From NCBI GenBank assembly GCA_000277445.1, contig AJWJ01000002.1:62001-126000 (forward strand): 64,000 nucleotides of DNA, given 5' to 3'. Source of the DNA: Polysphondylium violaceum. Taxonomy: Eukaryota; Evosea; Eumycetozoa; Dictyosteliales; Dictyosteliaceae. The position numbers and the translations under genes are program-made. The notes beneath the pieces are model-generated. The model did no database searches. It saw nothing but the letters and a program-made list of their open reading frames with translations, and was not told the DNA's origin. Shown here one piece after another: positions 59,528 through 64,000 of the stretch. Each line of letters opens with the position of its first letter. Within the stretch, counting starts at the first letter, position 1.

Positions 59528-59993
59528 TAATATAAAATAAATTTATATAGATTTATTTTAAAATAAATTGTTATTCAAATGCCATGCTTGAAAGATCTAA
59601 CAGATAAGCATCCCAATGATAACCAAACAATTTGGTATTCTGTTTATAAATATTCAACGTATTCACCTTTTTTCATTTTAAATTTTGTTTAAACATTGAT
59701 ATTAATGTTTTATTTATAAAAGTGTTGTTGGAAAACCATTCCAAATTATTATATAACGCCTATAGAAGGGGTATACTTTTCTGAAATGATATGATTTTTC
59801 ACACTCTTTGACATACCAAAAGATAAAAAAATAATGGGGGTAGAAAAGTATTGAGATATAATTGATCTCAGATTTTTTCCATAATTGGTTTATTATTTTT
59901 CGAGAGGTGATTATTTGTTACTAAATCGTTCTTAGATCAAAAATGTTGTGTTTAAAAAAAAAAAATTGTTTCATTTTGTTTTTATTTTTAAAG
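59528..59993. other. Intergenic region
   Basis: This 466-bp AT-rich spacer lies between two plus-strand genes, with A/T runs near 59955-59990 just before the first P450 start. No gene, repeat or structured element is evident. Confidence 0.6.
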
Positions 59994-61576
59994 ATGTTAA
60001 TATCAATAGTTTTATATTTACTACTAGGTTATATAGTTTGGTCATTTGTAAGTAATATGAGGAAAAGAGATAAGGTATGGAGATATTAATTGTAACCTTA
60101 TAATAATATTTTAGTTGGAAAAAAATGTAATTGGTATAAGAAATAAAGTTAAAGGACCTCTATCGTTGCCAATCATTGGTAATCTACATCAGTTCGCATC
60201 ACCCCATTTTACTTTTGATCAGATGGCAAATCAATATGGATCAGTATTTCGAGTATGGATGGGTGATTTTTATGCATTGATAATCAATGATATCGATCTC
60301 TATAAAGGTATATATGTTAAAAATAATAAACTCTTTATCAATAGACCATTGTCACCAGGTTTCCAAAGAATTAGTGGGGATTTTAAAAATATTATTCACT
60401 CACCTAATCCAGTTTGGGGAGAAAATAAAGATTTGGTTAAGCATAATTTTACAAACAAAGCTTTGGTTGGTCCAACCAAACCCATTTTTGAAAAGCATAT
60501 GAAGATTCTTGTAGATAAAATGGATGAAGCATATGATCAATCTAAATTGGTATTTTTTATAATATAGAGAGTTATTTATATCTAGAAAGCTTTAGTTATT
60601 AATATTTAATCAATTTAAATACATATAGTTTGATACAAAATATTATATAGAAAGATGTCATATGAATATGGTTTTAGATTTTTTTACTAGTAGTCATGTA
60701 GGATATGAACATGATTCTGATGAATGGGTTGCAAAATTTAATGATTCACTTATTGGAGTTGTAGAGGATGCTAGATATGGAGATATTTTATCGTCTGTAG
60801 GATTTTTATCACCCTTGTATAAAAGAAAATTAGCAGGTAAAAGACCATCAAATCAAAACATTATTGATTATTTGGATGTAGAATTAAAAAAACACAAGGA
60901 AACATATAATCCTGAACTAAAAAGAGATATTATGGATGCTTTGATTACTTCTTTTGATGAAAGTAAGCATGATAGAATCAATTATATTATCCATGATTTT
61001 TTCCTTGCCGGTGTAGAATCCCAAGTGTGTTGCTGTGAATGGTTTTTTATTTATCTTTCCACTCGTCCTGAAATTCAAAACAAGGCATATGAAGAATTGA
61101 AATCTGTATTTGGTGATTCAAAAGTTGTAGACTATTCAATGAAAAACAAAACGCCCTATGTAAATTCCATAATTAAAGAGTTACTTCGAATTAAAACTCC
61201 ATTACCTCTATCCATCCCAAGAATCGCTGAAGAAGATGTAACTATCAATGGTATTTTTATTCCTGCTCATACTTTAATTATTCCAAATATGTATCATATT
61301 CATAGAAATGAAAAATATTGGAGTAAACCAACTGAATTTGATCCTGAAAGATTTATGGTAGAAAATGAAACCTCATTACCATACATACCTTATGGACTCG
61401 GAGAAAGAGGTTGCATTGGCTTAAATATCGCCAATTCTTGTCTATATCATGTAATTGCAACTGTTTTGTTAAATTATTCTTTTAGTAGCAAAACTCTGTT
61501 AAGTTTAGAAGAACAATCAGATTTGGTTATTCATCCAAAAAATAGAAGCATTAATGTTATTTTAAAAAAAAGATAA
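59994..61576 (+). CDS. Cytochrome P450 (CYP508-like), first of a tandem pair
   Basis: The exons are 59994-60074, 60115-60549 and 60629-61576, giving 487 residues. It is a heme monooxygenase anchored to the ER by the N-terminal helix (LISIVLYLLLGYIVWSFV). Evidence seen: the Pro-rich hinge GPLSLPIIGNLHQF; the I-helix FFLAGVESQVCCCEW, with Glu-Ser where most P450s have Glu/Asp-Thr; the K-helix ExxR in IKELLRIKTPLPLSIPRIAE; PERF in FDPERFMVENE; and the heme loop YIPYGLGERGCIGLN with the ligand Cys. The loop has Tyr instead of the usual Phe at its start. Introns lie after the membrane anchor and after residue 172. Exons 2 and 3 have exactly the same lengths as in the next gene. Substrate is unknown. 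Confidence 0.92.
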
Positions 61577-61898
61577 ATTAAAAGGAGGGATATTAAATTA
61601 ATAATGGTGCATATATTAAATAAAAGTTAACAGCTGATAGGTTTAAAATTAATTAATTTTTATTAGAGATAAGTGTTTATGTTCATGTAAGAGATTTTGA
61701 ATTAGTAAGTATTTCACATATGCTAGTTAATTTTTTATATTACCCCTACCACATACCCCCAGACGGATTATGTTGGTTGTTTTTTGTGGTTTTAATCTGT
61801 TTATAATTTTTTTATTTCAAAATTAAAGGTGGGTATGTGTTTTTTAACTATAAATAGGATTTATGAGAGAATGAATAATCATTTACCCATTTACTCAA
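61577..61898. other. Intergenic region between the two P450 genes
   Basis: This 322-bp spacer is AT-rich with a CCCCTACCACATACCCCC patch near 61744-61761. A TATA-like CTATAAATAGG lies near 61848-61858, about 45 bp before the second P450 start. No gene is seen. Confidence 0.55.
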
Positions 61899-63473
61899 AT
61901 GCTCTACATAATATTACTACTTTTTATAGCATATCTAGGTTTTTCATTTGTAGGTCAACTGAAAAGTATTTATTAATATATTTACTAATCCTTTTGTTTT
62001 TATGAAATAGATTTCGAAAAACTTCATTGGAAAAACTCATATACCTGGGCCATTGGCATTTCCAATCATTGGTAATTTGAATTTGTTCAACTCTCCTCAT
62101 TTGGTGTTTCATAAATTGGCAGAGAAATTCAGAACACCATGTATTAGACTATGGATGGGGGACCATTATGTGATAGTTGTTAATGACTTTGAGCTTTTCA
62201 AAGGAATTTACTTGAAAAATGCAAACAATTTTAAAAATAGACCTTTATCACCTGGTTTTCAAATGATTAGTGGCAATTTTAGAAATATTATTCATGCACC
62301 CACACCAACATGGACAGAAAACAAAGATTTGGTCAAAAATCATTTTACAAACAAAAATATTTTCAATGTAATGCCAAGCAAGTTTGATAAACATATAAAT
62401 TCATTTATAGATATTTTAGAAAATCTTGAAAAGACTGGTGAAAAGGTAAGTAGTTTTTCATATGAAATAATGATGAAGATTATTTTAGTTGTTATCATTT
62501 TTACTAATTCAATAATTCACAATAGTTTGATGTAAATTATTATATAATTAGAATATATATGAATTTAGTAATGTCACATTTTTGTTGTGCAGAGATTGCA
62601 TGGGGAGATGAAAGTAAAAAATTGGTAGATGAGTTATGTGTGGCTGTTGATAAAGCTGTAGAGGTCGCATCCTATGGTTCATATCGTGAGTCTTTATCTA
62701 TATTATCACCCATTTATAAATATTTATTGCCCACCGAGCCTTGTCCATTACAACCATCGCTCGATTATTTGAAAGTCAAACTTCAAGAACATAAAGATAC
62801 TTTTGATCCAAACAATATTAGAGATGTTATGGATGGTTTAATCAGAGATTTGGATGAAAAGGAGCACGATAGAATCATTTACATAGGTACTGATTTCTTT
62901 TTGGCAGGTGCTGAGGGTCAAATTGCAAGTGGGGAATGGTTTTTCGTTTACTTGTCTTCTCGTCCAGAGATTCAAGACAGAGCCTATCAAGAATTGAAAT
63001 CTGTGTTTGGCGATTCCAAGCGAGTAGACTATATGAAAAAGAATCAAACACCCTATTTCAACGCCATCATCAAAGAGGTGCTAAGAATTCAAACTCCCCT
63101 CCCCTTGTCCATTCCAAGAGTGGCCGAAGAGGATATCACCATCAATGGTACTTTTATTCCCAAACACTCTTGTGTGATTCCCAATCTCTATTCCATACAC
63201 AGACAAGAGAGATACTGGAAAGATCCCAACGAATTCATTCCCGAGAGATTTATGGTTGAAAATGAGACCTCCTTACCCTACATTCCCTATGGACTCGGTG
63301 AAAGAGGTTGCATTGGTTTAAATTTGGCTCAAAATTGTGTGTATACCGTGTTGGGCAGTGTTTTACTCAACTTTTCATTTACATCGGATAAAGTGTTTTC
63401 CTATGAAACTAAGCCAAACTTGGTCATTCACCCCAATGATAGAGATATACAATTAAATTTAAAAAAAAGATAA
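61899..63473 (+). CDS. Cytochrome P450 (CYP508-like), second of a tandem pair
   Basis: The exons are 61899-61949, 62011-62445 and 62526-63473, giving 477 residues. The short first exon encodes only the membrane anchor (MLYIILLLFIAYLGFSF). Motifs: IPGPLAFPIIGNLNLFNSPH, LSPGFQMISGNFRNIIHAP, the I-helix DFFLAGAEGQIASGEWFFVY with Glu-Gly in place of Glu/Asp-Thr, ExxR in IKEVLRIQTPLPLSIPRVAE, PERFMVENETSLPYIPYG and the heme loop YGLGERGCIGLN. It is very similar to the upstream gene, but the N-terminal anchor and the middle (about 165-240) have diverged. The lack of the I-helix Thr in both copies may affect oxygen activation. Codons near the 3' half are more C-rich (62990-63250). Confidence 0.92.
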
Positions 63474-63542
63474 AATAAAAAAATAAATGAGATCTAGATT
63501 TATAAACATATTTCGTATATCTCTATCATATTTAGTAGTACA

Positions 63543-64000
63543 TTATTGATAATCAAATCTATTTATTCCAAATAAACTAGTTTTCTTGTCATCACCCCCA
63601 CTAATAACATAGTCTGATGACGGAGAGATGTCAAAGAAACTAATGGGTACACCGGGACTGTGATTGAGTGATTTGATTGGAGTGGTACTGTTCCCCGAGT
63701 GAACATCCCAAATATTTACAACGCCATCATCACCAGATGTTAGGAAATACTCTCCATCTCGAGTCCATTTGGCGTGATAACAAGTTTGGTCTTTGGTTGG
63801 CCCAATGGTTTTGTGTTTTAATAGACTAAATTGACCCGGATATCGCATATCATAGACGGCGGTGCTACTGACCGCTCCCGATACAGTAACATACTTGCTA
63901 CAGGGACTAAAGGTCACAATGTTGGCATCTTTTAGTTTACTCTTGATTTTAATTTCTACACTATTCAACTTGTCACGGAGATCATAGACGACCAAAAGAC
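63543..64000 (-). CDS. WD40-repeat protein, C-terminal part (runs off the window)
   Basis: The open frame enters from the right window edge and ends at a stop at 63543. It holds the last ~150 residues of a WD40 propeller. Repeats seen: IVTFSPCSKYVTVSGAVSST, then CYHAKWTRDGEYFLTSGDDG with VVNIWDVHSGN, then FFDISPSSDYVISGGDDKK. The typical GH...WD spacing is present in the middle repeat. The C-terminus ends FGINRFDYQ with no further domain. The full gene lies mostly outside the window, so the protein cannot be named. It is convergent with the second P450 gene, 69 bp apart. Confidence 0.8.
   Translation of the reverse strand, partial: LLVVYDLRDKLNSVEIKIKSKLKDANIVTFSPCSKYVTVSGAVSSTAVYDMRYPGQFSLLKHKTIGPTKDQTCYHAKWTRDGEYFLTSGDDGVVNIWDVHSGNSTTPIKSLNHSPGVPISFFDISPSSDYVISGGDDKKTSLFGINRFDYQ

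Overview
The window is nuclear DNA from a social amoeba (dictyostelid). The evidence is very AT-rich intergenic DNA with long A and T runs, short AT-rich introns of about 55-110 nt with GTAAGT/GTATGT donors and TAG/CAG acceptors, Asn/Gln/Ser-rich low-complexity tracts inside proteins, and typical dictyostelid families (FNIP repeats, Lvs-type BEACH protein, secreted pseudo-peptidase, amoebapore-like saposin). Coding GC is higher than I would expect for D. discoideum, so a species such as Cavenderia or Heterostelium is more likely; that is inference. I saw no CRISPR array, rRNA, convincing tRNA or intact mobile element.

Layout. 1-1000: two unrecognised minus-strand genes, the first cut by the window edge. 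1549-4711: PIG-N, a GPI-anchor ethanolamine-phosphate transferase. 5153-6596: a 59-codon ORF and a seven-helix membrane protein. 8127-13287 (all minus): a large dictyostelid repeat protein, LEO1 of the Paf1 complex, and a free-standing I29 (cathepsin propeptide) membrane protein. 14278-20547 (plus): a CAP plus papain-like pseudo-peptidase, adenosine kinase and a LENG8/Thp3-type protein. 20759-22447: FNIP-repeat protein. 22520-28412: ATP-citrate lyase subunits A and B, divergent around a 2.5-kb spacer that contains a gene remnant. 30054-33965: a six-cysteine saposin-like protein and a large surface glycoprotein. 34150-37985: a non-canonical poly(A) polymerase-like enzyme and an ankyrin protein. 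38070-51354 (all minus): secreted EGF-tailed protein, PIG-P, seryl-tRNA synthetase, and a 2773-residue BEACH/WD40 protein. 52988-57633: a CaMK-type kinase and a SAM-PH-DUF4139 fusion. 58867-63473: an FMN reductase and two tandem cytochrome P450 genes. 63543-64000: the C-terminal end of a WD40 protein.

How genes may work together. PIG-N and PIG-P act early and mid-way in GPI-anchor assembly but are 35 kb apart. ACLA and ACLB are the two halves of one enzyme and sit head to head, which suggests co-regulation. The I29 protein and the I29-less papain-like protein are also head to head, sharing 990 bp of upstream DNA; this divergent pair is the most intriguing arrangement in the window. The two P450 genes are a clear tandem duplication.

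Protein lengths given below come from exon boundaries I chose by eye from splice signals and frame continuity. Family assignments come from recognised motifs; no search was run.
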